From an uncultured Clostridia bacterium (GTDB taxonomy: Bacteria; Bacillota; Clostridia; Peptostreptococcales; Acidaminobacteraceae), in contig CALFKA010000154.1 in NCBI GenBank assembly GCA_937880545.1, positions 1-6,658 on the forward strand: a stretch of DNA of 6,658 bases, in the 5' to 3' direction. Below, in pieces: positions 6,384 to 6,658 of this stretch (position 1 is its first letter; each line of letters begins with the position of its first letter). The position numbers and the translations under genes were made by a program. The notes beneath the pieces were generated by a model. That model worked only from the letters and a program-made list of their open reading frames with translations, made no database searches and was not told where the DNA came from.

Positions 6384-6658
6384 CCATGGAACTACCCAGC
6401 CGATGCAGGAGTGGATTCGCATAGAAAAACCGGATCATCTCATCCATCTGGGCGACTTCTATAATGATCTTCCCTCTGCACTGCGTGTTCCCGGTAACTG
6501 TGACCCCTACAAACTGAGTGCCCGAGTTAAGACGGCTACTTTTCATGAGGTTCAGGTATTTCTCACTCACGGGCATCAACATGGTGTCAAAAGAGAGCTG
6601 GAAGCGCTGAAACGCTCTGCGGCAGAAGCTGGTGCCCGGCTGGTGCTCTTTGGTCATA
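6358..6658 (+). CDS. YfcE/MJ0936-type metallophosphoesterase, 3' end cut by the window
   Basis: A small calcineurin-like phosphodiesterase of the YfcE/MJ0936 family, binuclear-metal enzymes that hydrolyse phosphodiesters such as model bis-p-nitrophenyl phosphate; the natural substrate is generally unknown. The 100 codons present begin MKILIFSDSHG, giving metal ligands D8 and H10, then HLGD (30-33) with D33, PGNCD (45-49) with N47, LTHGH (69-73) with H71 and H73, and a terminal FGH (98-100) that would continue as the usual GHTH. All expected ligands up to the edge are present, so it looks intact; the family is usually about 155-185 residues, so roughly 60-80 are missing. The start is GTG, the only possible one in frame, 26 bases inside rdgB and in a different frame, with GAGGAG upstream. 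It follows rph and rdgB, an order common in Bacillota. Family assignment is strong; physiological role is unknown. Confidence 0.92.
   Translation, partial: MKILIFSDSHGTTQPMQEWIRIEKPDHLIHLGDFYNDLPSALRVPGNCDPYKLSARVKTATFHEVQVFLTHGHQHGVKRELEALKRSAAEAGARLVLFGH

Noticed and set aside
1..6658. A CRISPR array, defence island, phage segment or toxin-antitoxin pair
   Set aside because: No repeated spacers, no integrase, phage or toxin-like frames, and no gene-free space were found; the window is housekeeping genes packed end to end, with the left-edge hairpin as the only hint of mobility.

Overview
This window is a tightly packed bacterial operon-like segment with every gene on the + strand. Five complete or nearly complete genes and one gene cut by the right edge occupy almost all of the sequence. 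The order is a UvrD/PcrA-type helicase (about 51-2168), NAD-dependent DNA ligase LigA (2165-4141), an AIR synthase-related (PurM/HypE-fold) protein (4138-5106), RNase PH (5111-5821), an RdgB/HAM1-type XTP/dITP pyrophosphatase (5784-6383) and the first 100 codons of a YfcE/MJ0936-type metallophosphoesterase (6358 to the right edge).

The helicase has a PcrA-like C-terminal Tudor-type tail. Ligation is by LigA, and rph, the nucleotide pyrophosphatase and the phosphodiesterase are clustered as in many Bacillota. Base composition looks balanced by eye. I read this as a member of the Bacillota, possibly Negativicutes (Veillonella/Dialister/Selenomonas relatives), but the lineage is inferred from gene order and protein flavour and not proven. 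No plasmid, phage or secretion gene is visible.

Junctions: helicase/ligA and ligA/AIR synthase-related both overlap by 4 bases (ATGA). The AIR synthase-related gene and rph are 4 bases apart. rph and rdgB overlap by 38 bases, and rdgB and the phosphoesterase gene overlap by 26. No internal promoter, terminator, tRNA, rRNA or CRISPR array was seen, and no gene-free stretch exceeds about 50 bases. One polycistronic transcript with translational coupling is the simplest reading. The themes are DNA unwinding and sealing (helicase, ligase), removal of non-canonical nucleotides (RdgB), tRNA 3'-end trimming (RNase PH), and two enzymes whose substrates cannot be told from sequence.

Points worth a second look are: an RNase PH lacking the conserved N-terminal RxDGR segment, with no upstream start that could supply it; an orphan HypE/PurM-like protein without the diagnostic cysteine of HypE or SelD; a bulged hairpin at the left edge resembling an IS200/IS605 end; an unresolved helicase start, since its frame stays open to the left edge; and the phosphoesterase gene, which starts with GTG inside rdgB. 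I found no convincing new defence or mobile system.
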